DNA from: Leptospira neocaledonica
Lineage (GTDB): Bacteria > Spirochaetota > Leptospiria > Leptospirales > Leptospiraceae
NCBI RefSeq assembly: GCF_002812205.1
Contig: NZ_NPEA01000003.1
Location: forward strand, 310,001-374,000
Length of the DNA stretch: 64,000 nt
Direction: 5' to 3'
Each line of letters opens with the position of its first letter. The first letter of the stretch is position 1. A model generated the notes under the pieces. It was not told the origin of the DNA. It ran no database searches and was given only the letters and a program-made list of their open reading frames with translations. A program made the position numbers and the translations under genes. Below are positions 10,564 through 18,384 of the stretch, in pieces.

Positions 10564-11787
10564 CTACTTTATAAAAACAAGATATGCTTGGATACAACCA
10601 GCGATACCACCAAGAAATGCGCCTAAACTAATCAGGGTAGGCTCATCTTCTTTAAAGACTGAATGCAAAAGATGTTCGAATTCTTCCGGAGGTAGTATAC
10701 TTAAATTTTCGAAGACCAATTTTTCGATCTCTAATCTCTCTTCGATATAATCTTTCATTTTGTCTGCAGTTTCAGGCACCAGTTCTAGAATAGAATTTGC
10801 GATCTTCTCCTTCAATTCTTCTAACTTTTTAGAGCCTAAAATCAAAGAAGCATATGGGATTTTTTTCTTTAATTTCTCATCCATCAATTCTTTGGATTTG
10901 GAAAGAAGTTCCGTAATGATCAAGTCTCCTCCTTTCCCTTTGAAGATCACTCCTATCAAACTTTCGGGATCTAAAATTTTGGAAGCTACCACAGATGCAA
11001 ATTCTCTGGAAACATCTATCTGTCTTTTTAAGAAAAGTCCTTGGTATTTGAAAAATAAAAAGTTTTTAGGCTGCAATGGAGAGAAGATCATAAGGATCGC
11101 CAGCCAGTTAGTAATATAACCTACAAAAACTCCCATGATGGGCATGGTCCACCATTGGTTTAAATATGCGATGAACAAGACTTGGATACATCCAATCAAA
11201 AACCCGAAATAGATTCCGGAACGAACGATAAATCTAAATTCAGGACCTCCACATCTTCTGAAAATTTCCGAAAGGACATTTGCATTCTCTCCCGAAAGGG
11301 ACTCTTTTATTAAATCACCAATACCTAATATACTTTCCAGGTTCTTGCCGAAAGAAGTATAAATTTCTTCTATCTTTTTCGGAATATCTTCGCGAATCTC
11401 TTTTTCTAAAATTTGTTTTGCTTCTTCCGGAACCATGGACCAGATCACTGGATTGTCTGCAAAAAATAGTTCTTTGACTATAGAAGATGATTTCTCTCCG
11501 ATCCTATCTCGGATCAGATCTGAAATTTGTACCGGGTCTATCTTTTTATACAGATCATAAGGTCGGATCAATCTTTCCATCATCACATCCGAAATAAGCC
11601 CTGCCATTTTCTGAGAATGCCTTGGAATGATTCCTTGCCAGCCTAATATTCCGTAACCTCTGAACCTAATCGGGTAAAAAATCATTTGAACAGCGATATA
11701 GTTTGTGATCCAACCCACAAATGAGCAGGTGACCAAAATCGAAATGATCTCGATCGTTGTACCGTGAACTGAATCGAAAGATTGCAT
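10564..11787 (-). CDS. DUF445 family membrane protein
   Basis: Matches DUF445 (YheB-like) proteins, which have an N-terminal membrane helix, a helical middle and C-terminal membrane helices. Here FVGWITNYIAVQMIFYP near the start is the family GWxTNxxAVxMLF pattern. The same pattern recurs as VGYITNWLAILMIFSPL in the middle, showing an internal duplication. A last helix (GAFLGGIAGCIQAYLVF) ends the protein. I start at ATG 11787 because its N-terminus matches the family. TTG at 11823 in the same frame would add 12 residues. The function of the family is unknown. Confidence 0.75.
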   Translation of the reverse strand: MQSFDSVHGTTIEIISILVTCSFVGWITNYIAVQMIFYPIRFRGYGILGWQGIIPRHSQKMAGLISDVMMERLIRPYDLYKKIDPVQISDLIRDRIGEKSSSIVKELFFADNPVIWSMVPEEAKQILEKEIREDIPKKIEEIYTSFGKNLESILGIGDLIKESLSGENANVLSEIFRRCGGPEFRFIVRSGIYFGFLIGCIQVLFIAYLNQWWTMPIMGVFVGYITNWLAILMIFSPLQPKNFLFFKYQGLFLKRQIDVSREFASVVASKILDPESLIGVIFKGKGGDLIITELLSKSKELMDEKLKKKIPYASLILGSKKLEELKEKIANSILELVPETADKMKDYIEERLEIEKLVFENLSILPPEEFEHLLHSVFKEDEPTLISLGAFLGGIAGCIQAYLVFIK

Positions 11788-11867
11788 CGGGCAGAGTTTT
11801 ACGAATTTGAAAATTCGATTCAAGAAAAATTCAATACTTATTATACTAGTAAAATTGTATTAATCCT

Positions 11868-12341
11868 ATGGGGTCCAGGGTTTCTTTTTTCATTTCTCTC
11901 TCTTTTCATGCGGTTCTATTTTTATCTTACTATTTGATCCGAAATCTGAACCCTGAAAATTTTTCGGAACAGATTAAACTCAGTCTTAGCAAGGGACAGA
12001 TTCCAAGCTTACATTTTTCACTCCCTAAAAATCCAGGAGAAGGCCCAGATATTTCTTCTAACTCCGGCCTTGCAGGAACACCGGAGGCAGAGATTGAAAG
12101 ATTTAAAAACGAGATCCATTTTCCTCCGGAAGCCTTGGAACAAAGATTGGAATCCGATTGTTCATGGGAAGTTATGATCGGAGCCAACGGAGTCGCTAAA
12201 CGAATCACCACTATCAAACCATGCAAATATAAGGTTTTCGAGACACATTTTAAAAGATCGGTTTCTAGCTGGAAATTTCAACTACCGGAAGGAAACATCA
12301 TAATTATTCCGGTATCCTTTCGTATTGAATCAGATGAGTGA
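11868..12341 (+). CDS. TonB C-terminal-like single-pass membrane protein
   Basis: 157 residues. It has an N-terminal membrane anchor (SFFISLSFHAVLFLSYYLI, as in TonB), a Pro/Gly-containing linker, and a C-terminal domain of TonB-like pattern: FPPEALEQRLESDCSWEVM, ANGVAKRITTIKPC, FKRSVSSWKF. Two cysteines (in SDCSW and KPCKY) might pair. It would be inserted in the inner membrane with the C-terminus in the periplasm. It is shorter than true TonB and no ExbB/ExbD is nearby, so energy transduction is uncertain. The 3' end overlaps the NusG-like gene by 8 bp. Confidence 0.6.
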   Translation: MGSRVSFFISLSFHAVLFLSYYLIRNLNPENFSEQIKLSLSKGQIPSLHFSLPKNPGEGPDISSNSGLAGTPEAEIERFKNEIHFPPEALEQRLESDCSWEVMIGANGVAKRITTIKPCKYKVFETHFKRSVSSWKFQLPEGNIIIIPVSFRIESDE

Positions 12342-12855
12342 ATCTTTTAAATCATGGTATGCAATTTATACCAACTCCAGAACAGAGAAGAAGGTAGCGT
12401 TAGAACTTTCGAAAAAGGGAATAACCCAATACTTGCCGATTATCTCGACCAAAAAACAATGGTCTGATCGGATTAAAACTGTTCTGGTACCTGTTTTTCC
12501 TTCTTATGTATTCGTAAAAATTGATATAAGAACAGAAAAGCTAAAAGTCCTGGAGACCTCAGGAGTAGTAAGATTCGTTTCGATTGGGGAAACTCCTCTT
12601 GTAATCGAAGAGAACGATATCGAGACAATCCGCCAGCTTGTAACCGAGTATCCGGATAGGATCAAAATCGAAAGGGAAAAGATGCTGGCTCCGGGTAAAA
12701 AGGTACTGATCAGAAGTGGACCTTTTAAAGATAGAAAGGCCAGAGTAGTTCGAAAAGGAAGTAAATCGTCTATTTTTGTTTCTATTTCCGGAATGGATAC
12801 TACGGTATCCTTGGAATTGGATTCGGAACTATTGGAAACGGACGAGGAGAATTAG
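12334..12855 (+). CDS. NusG-like transcription elongation factor (specialised paralogue)
   Basis: Binds RNA polymerase through an NGN domain and couples it to other factors through a KOW domain. SWYAIYTNSRTEKKVALELSKKG opens the NGN domain, followed by VPVFPSYVFVKID (typical PLFPGYVFV) and VVRFVSIGETP. The KOW domain has PGKKVLIRSGPFKDRKARVV. It lies among envelope genes, not in the secE-nusG-rplK operon, so it is probably an RfaH/LoaP-like paralogue for polysaccharide operons rather than housekeeping NusG (inference). I chose ATG 12334, which overlaps the previous stop; TTG 12325 is an alternative. Confidence 0.8.
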   Translation: MSESFKSWYAIYTNSRTEKKVALELSKKGITQYLPIISTKKQWSDRIKTVLVPVFPSYVFVKIDIRTEKLKVLETSGVVRFVSIGETPLVIEENDIETIRQLVTEYPDRIKIEREKMLAPGKKVLIRSGPFKDRKARVVRKGSKSSIFVSISGMDTTVSLELDSELLETDEEN

Positions 12856-12857
12856 AA

Positions 12858-13826
12858 GTGGGAAATACATTAGATAAAGTTAAAAAAGCTTTGGACACCG
12901 AGATCGAAGCAATCCTTCATTTTAGAGAGAACCTAGATCCAAATGTTGAAAAAGCGGTAGAGCTGATCTTCCAATCCAAAGGTAAGGTAATCGTAACCGG
13001 TGTTGGAAAGTCGGGAGACGTAGGTAAAAAGATCGCATCTACGTTATCTTCTACAGGGACTCCTTCTTATTTTCTTCATCCATCCGATGCAGCGCATGGT
13101 GATGCAGGAATTTTAGCACAAGGCGACGTTGTCATCGCAATCGGTAAGAGCGGAGAAAGCGAAGAATTACTCAACCTTCTTCCTACCATAAAAAGTATAG
13201 GTGCCAAATTGGTAGGATTAACTGCGAACCCTCAATCCAGATTGGCCTTGGACTGTGATATTGTAATCTTAACTCCTGTATTAAAAGAAGCATGTCCTCT
13301 TGAACTTGCACCAACTTCCAGTACAACAATCGCATTGATGTTGGGAGATGCGATCGCAATGGCATTGATGGAACTTAGAAATTTCCAGAAAGAGGATTTT
13401 GCATTATATCATCCTGCTGGAAGACTTGGAAAAAGATTATCCCTGAAAGTCGACGATGTAATGAGAAAGGGAGACAAACTTGCAAAGGTAAACTCCGATG
13501 CAAGTTTAGAAGAAGTTCTTTCCGAGATCACAACTAAACTCGTGGGCGCAACAGGAGTTGTAGATCCAAACGGTAAATTGATCGGATTCGTAACAGATTA
13601 CGATATTAGAAGATTATTAAACGCAGGGAAGCTCGACAAATCCATCAAAGCAAAGGAATTGATGAACCCAAAACCGACCGTATTCGAAAGCGGAATCATG
13701 GCTTATGATGTTTTACAATCCATGGAAAGAAGAGAAAAGCCTATTTCAGTAGCGCCAATTGTTTCCAATAATGGAACCTTGCTTGGTATCGTTTCTATCC
13801 ACGACCTTTTACAAAAAGGACTTTGA
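12858..13826 (+). CDS. kdsD: Arabinose-5-phosphate isomerase (KpsF/KdsD)
   Basis: Isomerises ribulose 5-phosphate to arabinose 5-phosphate, the first step of Kdo synthesis for LPS. The SIS domain (about 30-165) has VIVTGVGKSGDVGKKIASTLSSTGTPS-type residues, HPSDAAHGDAGIL and AIGKSGESEELL. LELAPTSSTTIALMLGDA and FALYHPAGRLGKRL complete the KpsF pattern. Two CBS domains follow (about 205-322). GTG at 12858 is the start, 2 bp after the NusG-like stop. It sits 6 bp before aroD, so the four genes from 11.87 kb form a plausible operon. Confidence 0.92.
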   Translation: MGNTLDKVKKALDTEIEAILHFRENLDPNVEKAVELIFQSKGKVIVTGVGKSGDVGKKIASTLSSTGTPSYFLHPSDAAHGDAGILAQGDVVIAIGKSGESEELLNLLPTIKSIGAKLVGLTANPQSRLALDCDIVILTPVLKEACPLELAPTSSTTIALMLGDAIAMALMELRNFQKEDFALYHPAGRLGKRLSLKVDDVMRKGDKLAKVNSDASLEEVLSEITTKLVGATGVVDPNGKLIGFVTDYDIRRLLNAGKLDKSIKAKELMNPKPTVFESGIMAYDVLQSMERREKPISVAPIVSNNGTLLGIVSIHDLLQKGL

Positions 13827-13832
13827 TTCTAG

Positions 13833-14558
13833 ATGAGCCAAAACGACTCTCAAAAAATACGGATCATTCTTACCTTGAATGAAGAAGAGTTTTTTGGACT
13901 AAAAATTCTTCCGGAGGCCGATTTTTTAGAGATCCGTTTGGACCAATTCCATTCCGGCAAGGATACCCCGGAAAAAATCCTAGTTAAAATAAAAGAACTA
14001 AACGCATCTTGCGTATTCACTTATAGGCAACCGGAAGATTCTAGTCTGCAAAGTCTAGGGGTTTGGAATCGGGAAAACATTGCACCTTTGCTTTCCGGAT
14101 TAGAATCAGGAAAACATTATATAGATCTGGAACTGGACAAGGATAATCCTGTGTTTAACGGAATTGACGAAGATCGTTTCGGGATCATTCGTTCCGTACA
14201 TAGTTTTTCAGGAATTCCCGATTTCGAAGAATTATTATTTTTCTTACGACCCGTTGCAGAAGAAGTTTTAGCGACTGTTAAGTCTGATCTTCCTTTCCAA
14301 AGGATTTTTAAGATAGCAGCACTTCCTAAGAACAAGGACGAATCTGAGGAATTCCAACATTCTGCTTTAAAACTTTCAAAACTTTGTGCTAAACAGAATA
14401 TTCCAATCGGCTTCTGCGGGATTTTAATGGGAGAATCCGGAAAAGAATTCAGGATCTTTCCTGAAAAAATAGGATCTCAATTTACTTATTGTTGTTTGGG
14501 AGAACCGAAGGCCCCAGGCCAAGTGGATTTGGAAACGGTCCTTTCTAAAAGAAAATAA
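13833..14558 (+). CDS. aroD: Type I 3-dehydroquinate dehydratase
   Basis: Dehydrates 3-dehydroquinate to 3-dehydroshikimate by a Schiff base in the shikimate pathway. Visible elements are DFLEIRLDQF (early strand, substrate Glu/Arg), RSVHSFSGIP with the catalytic His, FKIAALP with the Schiff-base Lys, and APGQVDLETV near the end. At 241 residues the length is normal for type I. It closes the TonB-like/NusG-like/kdsD run, 6 bp after kdsD, and ends 4 bp before the convergent TPR gene. The early part is divergent, but both catalytic motifs are intact. Confidence 0.87.
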   Translation: MSQNDSQKIRIILTLNEEEFFGLKILPEADFLEIRLDQFHSGKDTPEKILVKIKELNASCVFTYRQPEDSSLQSLGVWNRENIAPLLSGLESGKHYIDLELDKDNPVFNGIDEDRFGIIRSVHSFSGIPDFEELLFFLRPVAEEVLATVKSDLPFQRIFKIAALPKNKDESEEFQHSALKLSKLCAKQNIPIGFCGILMGESGKEFRIFPEKIGSQFTYCCLGEPKAPGQVDLETVLSKRK

Positions 14559-14562
14559 ACGA

Positions 14563-16077
14563 CTAATCCCTGTCTTGGGAATCATCGTCTTCTTTATCAT
14601 CTTCCGATTTTTTATGATCTCTGGTTCCAGCTCTAGTTTCTAAGAATGTTTTGAAACCTTCATCGGCTCTGAATTTTTTGAATGCCTTATCTTTTTCCGC
14701 AGATACCCAGTAAGAAGATTTTATGCTTCCGGATTTCTTAATGTAAGTCATTGTTCTTTCTTGGTCATTCTTCTCTGCGTAACATTTTGCTAAAAGATAA
14801 TAGGCTCCAGCAGAATCCTCTACCTTTTCCAAATGATTAATCGCTTTTTCTACGGAGCCAGTATAAAGATAAGTTTTGCCTAAGTAGAAATTATATTCTC
14901 TGATTTCTTCTTCGTCCGGTTGAACTGCGTGAAAATATTTGAGAGCCTTATCGTAATTTCCGTTATTTGTATAATATCTGGCGAGTTTTAAGATACCGTC
15001 GTAATATACATCCGGTAGGTCTTTCAGTTCCGGATTTTCTTTTTCGATGGCGGCACCGATCTCTTTCAGAAGATCATAACCTTCTTCCTTTTTGCCGATC
15101 TGTATCTTGCAGAGGCCGATATACATCCGGATCTCTCTGGTTTTTTCTCCGTATTCGAGTGCTTTTTCGGCGGTTTTAATCGCGTTATCACAATCCTTTT
15201 GCTGCCACTTAATTTTAGTTAAGCCGATCAAAGGAAGAACTGTATGTTTATTTGCATGCGCTTTTCGATAATACTTGGAAGCTTCTTCGAAATTTTTCTT
15301 TTTATGATAAGCGGCTGCTTGGGTCAGATGTGTGTAATAAAGTAATTTTTCCCTTTCGGAAGGGATCTTAGGTTCTATACGATTTAGAACGGAAAGTGCA
15401 TCATCGTAATTTCCCACTCGCACGAGCAGGGCGCCGTACTTATAGCCATACTCTACATTCTCCGGTTCATTCTTTACTAATCCGGAAAGAATAGATTCTG
15501 ACTTAGCAAATTCTTTTTCATTATAGTAAGCTAATGCAAGACTCCAAAGGATCTCTTTATTGTTCGGATCCTGTTTTAACTTTTTTTCCAGACTCGAAAC
15601 ACTTTCCTGTTCGGGTTCTTCTTCATGATAAACAGGTTTGCGATAACTTCCTCCCGAAGAATATCTTTCTTCTGCGGCAGCTCGGATCTTTTGGATATGA
15701 GAAAGGTCCGGATCTATTTTCAATAATCGATTGGAGTAAGAGATCACTTCTCCGTAATCTCTTTGGTAATTATGATAAAGAATAATCTTGGTAAGAGAAT
15801 TAACCAGATCCTTTTTAGGAAGATTTAAACCGACAGCTTTCTTGAATGCTTGGATGGATTTAGTATAATCTTTTCTGCTCTCATAGATATAACCTATGTA
15901 CATCCAGGCCTCGCCGGAAGAAGGGTTTCCATCGTTATACTTTTGGAATTGTTTGAGAGCTTCCGTATAATCTTTTCTAGAATAGGCTTTTTTACCTTCT
16001 TTCAAATCTGCGAAGACAGAATTGGAAAAGAAGAGTATGCTAAAGCAAATCAAGAAGGAAAAGAACGGCCTAGCCAT
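14563..16077 (-). CDS. Secreted tetratricopeptide-repeat protein
   Basis: Begins at ATG 16077 with a Sec signal peptide (ARPFFSFLICFSILFFSNSVFA, cleavage after VFA). A further-upstream start at 16128 would bury the signal, so I reject it. The mature protein is nearly all TPR units, for example GKKAYSRKDYTEALKQFQKY, GEAWMYIGYIYESRKDYTKS and YKYGALLVRVGNYDDALSVL; at least eight repeats are recognisable. The tail is very acidic (DDKEDDDSQDRD). It is probably a periplasmic scaffold. No enzymatic domain is visible and the specific role is unknown. Confidence 0.8.
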   Translation of the reverse strand: MARPFFSFLICFSILFFSNSVFADLKEGKKAYSRKDYTEALKQFQKYNDGNPSSGEAWMYIGYIYESRKDYTKSIQAFKKAVGLNLPKKDLVNSLTKIILYHNYQRDYGEVISYSNRLLKIDPDLSHIQKIRAAAEERYSSGGSYRKPVYHEEEPEQESVSSLEKKLKQDPNNKEILWSLALAYYNEKEFAKSESILSGLVKNEPENVEYGYKYGALLVRVGNYDDALSVLNRIEPKIPSEREKLLYYTHLTQAAAYHKKKNFEEASKYYRKAHANKHTVLPLIGLTKIKWQQKDCDNAIKTAEKALEYGEKTREIRMYIGLCKIQIGKKEEGYDLLKEIGAAIEKENPELKDLPDVYYDGILKLARYYTNNGNYDKALKYFHAVQPDEEEIREYNFYLGKTYLYTGSVEKAINHLEKVEDSAGAYYLLAKCYAEKNDQERTMTYIKKSGSIKSSYWVSAEKDKAFKKFRADEGFKTFLETRAGTRDHKKSEDDKEDDDSQDRD

Positions 16078-16188
16078 ACTAGTGAGACCGATATTTTCCC
16101 TCCGAATACTACAAAAGAAGGAAGGCATTTATCCAATTTTGGAAGAGAACGCCATGAATAAAGTGGAATTCTCGCCTTCCCAGAGGAA

Positions 16189-17802
16189 TTATTTATTTCC
16201 TAAAACCTCTGCCTTTCTTTGTGCTAAGGCTCTTGCAGCTCTCAGATTCACACTCATTGTCGTAATTTGAGGATTTACGGATAATCCTGTAGGATACACA
16301 GAAGCATCCATTACGAAAATATTCTTATGACCGAAGAGTTGGAAATCCAGATCCACCGCACCTAGGTCGGGTGACTTAGCTGCTTGGATAGAACCATGAG
16401 GGTGAGCAGAACCGATCGCGATCTTTCCAGGTTCTATACTCTTATCTAAAATCCAATCGAACTTGGAATTTTTATCTACTGGGATTGGGTCTTCCACGTC
16501 AGGGAATGGGAATATAATCGCCTTTGCACCTGCGGCAACTTGTACTTCTGCCAATGCTTTTAGACCTTTAAGTAAATTTTTACCGTCAGTTGGAGTGATC
16601 TCGAAATATACTTTTCTTCTTCCTAAAGACCATTTCACAGAAGCGTTTGCTTCGCCATCTGCTCCGTCACGAACAAGCACAATCCCTGCGCTCATGTTTG
16701 GATACTTCTTCATGGCATCGAATTGTCTCTGTCCATAAAAAGGAATCAATGAACTTGCTAATGTAGGACGGAAAGGTGCTACTTCTAACCAATATCCGTA
16801 ACCAGTATTGTCTTGGTTATGACCGTCTTTGATCACTGCAGATTGAGGAGGCCCGGAGAACATATTGATCGTCTCATCAAAGATCGCAAAGTTCGTACTT
16901 GTAGGATGAACTTTTAGATTTCTTCCCACCCAATCATTTCCTAGTCCGGATCTTTGTAATAACGCAGGGCCTTCGATTGCCCCGGCACTTACGATCACTA
17001 CAGGAGCTTCGATCACTACTTTTTCCAAAACATTGCTTGGAGCCTTTTCGTAAGGATCAGGAGTGAATTCTGCAACTACAGTTTTAATATCTCCGTCTTG
17101 GACGTATTGTGCTCTCATATTTGAGATTACAGTTGCACCTGCTTCGATCGCATCAGGGATCCAAGTTAAGAATGCAGATTGTTTTGCGTTAATGGGGCAA
17201 CCTAAACCGCAGCGGCCGAGACCAATACAGCCTCTATTATTATTTTTTAATACTTCTGGATGTAGACCTAGAGCTTTTCCACCTTTCATCAAAGTATTGT
17301 TGTTTGCATTGATCAAATTCGGAGGAACTTCGTGGACACCGATTCTTTCGTGGACTTCGGAAATATAAGCGTCCATTTCCTGTCTTCCGTAACCTTTCCA
17401 GCCGAAACGGGAATCCCATTCATTCGTCACGTAATCAGGAGGATAAAGAGAAGTTTGCCAGTTTACAGTGGTAGAACCACCTACAGTTCTACCTTGTAGA
17501 ATGGATAGTGTTTGTTCTTCCGCTATAATAAATCCTGCATCTCTATAGAGTCGAGCTTGGGAAAGAAACTCATCTCCTGTGAATTTTGCAGGAGTGAAAT
17601 ATCCACCTTCTTCGATCAGGACTACTTTCCATCCTGCTTTTGCAAGAGTGGCAGCGACTACCGCTCCTCCCGCTCCGGAACCAATAATAACTGCTTCTGC
17701 TTGTAATTTCCAAACTCCGTCTTTGATCCCGTTTTCTTTGATCAAAGATTCATGTTTTTCCGGAGTGATGATCTTATAATTTGCTTCAGGAATCGCTCCC
17801 AT
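16189..17802 (-). CDS. GMC-family FAD-dependent oxidoreductase
   Basis: 537-residue flavoprotein that oxidises an alcohol or sterol-like substrate. The FAD-binding start is AVIIGSGAGGAVVAATLAKAG, followed by LQGRTVGGSTTVNWQTS (GMC signature 1 region). A cysteine-bearing stretch, CIGLGRCGLGCPINAKQS, is typical of the bacterial cholesterol-oxidase-like branch. The C-terminal region has GSAHPHGSI (active-site His) and DASVYPTGLSVNPQITTMS. The gene follows a small lipoprotein-like subunit 5 bp upstream, as in gluconate 2-dehydrogenase systems. The substrate cannot be deduced. No signal peptide is present, so export would need the partner or another route. Confidence 0.85.
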   Translation of the reverse strand: MGAIPEANYKIITPEKHESLIKENGIKDGVWKLQAEAVIIGSGAGGAVVAATLAKAGWKVVLIEEGGYFTPAKFTGDEFLSQARLYRDAGFIIAEEQTLSILQGRTVGGSTTVNWQTSLYPPDYVTNEWDSRFGWKGYGRQEMDAYISEVHERIGVHEVPPNLINANNNTLMKGGKALGLHPEVLKNNNRGCIGLGRCGLGCPINAKQSAFLTWIPDAIEAGATVISNMRAQYVQDGDIKTVVAEFTPDPYEKAPSNVLEKVVIEAPVVIVSAGAIEGPALLQRSGLGNDWVGRNLKVHPTSTNFAIFDETINMFSGPPQSAVIKDGHNQDNTGYGYWLEVAPFRPTLASSLIPFYGQRQFDAMKKYPNMSAGIVLVRDGADGEANASVKWSLGRRKVYFEITPTDGKNLLKGLKALAEVQVAAGAKAIIFPFPDVEDPIPVDKNSKFDWILDKSIEPGKIAIGSAHPHGSIQAAKSPDLGAVDLDFQLFGHKNIFVMDASVYPTGLSVNPQITTMSVNLRAARALAQRKAEVLGNK

Positions 17803-17807
17803 AGTTC

Positions 17808-18311
17808 TTAACCTTTATATCCCACTAGTTCGTTAAAATCCCTTTCCATAGAAACTAAGAAGAAGGACAACTGGCGCATAATATTGTAAGCGCCTCTTTT
17901 CAAAGATAAGGAAGAGTTTTTCCAGGAAAGAAGTCGTTTCTCTCTATCTTCTTTAGAAAGCCCAACCATAGAGGTAAAAGAAAAATCTAAAGCAAGAGAA
18001 ACGAGAGAAGATCCCGGCAAGAATGCCAATAATTTCAAAACGGATTCTGTATCGATCGGATAAGGATGACCGTAGATGTACTTATCCGCAGCAACTCCCA
18101 AGTCGAATCCTTGGATTGGATTTCCAACTAGGAAAACTTCTTCCAAGGATTTGAAAGCGAGATATTCAGAATCACTCAATCCATGCAATTTCGGAATGGA
18201 TCCGGGTTTGCAAGAAGCTTGAGGAACAAGGATAGCCGAGATGGCGGCCGTTTTGAACAAAAACTTTAGAAAGCGACTACGAGAAACTTTCTCATCCAGA
18301 AACGATTCCAA
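17808..18311 (-). CDS. Small subunit for GMC oxidoreductase (gluconate 2-dehydrogenase subunit 3-like)
   Basis: 167 residues. The N-terminus has SRSRFLKFLFKTAAIS, close to a twin-arginine motif (S-R-x-R-F-L-K rather than S-R-R-x-F-L-K), and a hydrophobic stretch ending in the lipobox-like VPQASC. The rest is a small helical protein. The position 5 bp before a GMC oxidoreductase matches the arrangement of gluconate 2-dehydrogenase subunit 3, which exports the flavoprotein by piggyback. TTG at 18311 has AGGAG six bases upstream. The call rests partly on context, and the Tat motif is imperfect. Confidence 0.6.
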   Translation of the reverse strand: MESFLDEKVSRSRFLKFLFKTAAISAILVPQASCKPGSIPKLHGLSDSEYLAFKSLEEVFLVGNPIQGFDLGVAADKYIYGHPYPIDTESVLKLLAFLPGSSLVSLALDFSFTSMVGLSKEDREKRLLSWKNSSLSLKRGAYNIMRQLSFFLVSMERDFNELVGYKG

Positions 18312-18384
18312 TTCTAACTCCTAAACTTTGTTCGAAAAAACAAAGTTTGCCGTAACGAATGTTCTGGAATATGTTCGACTTTGT

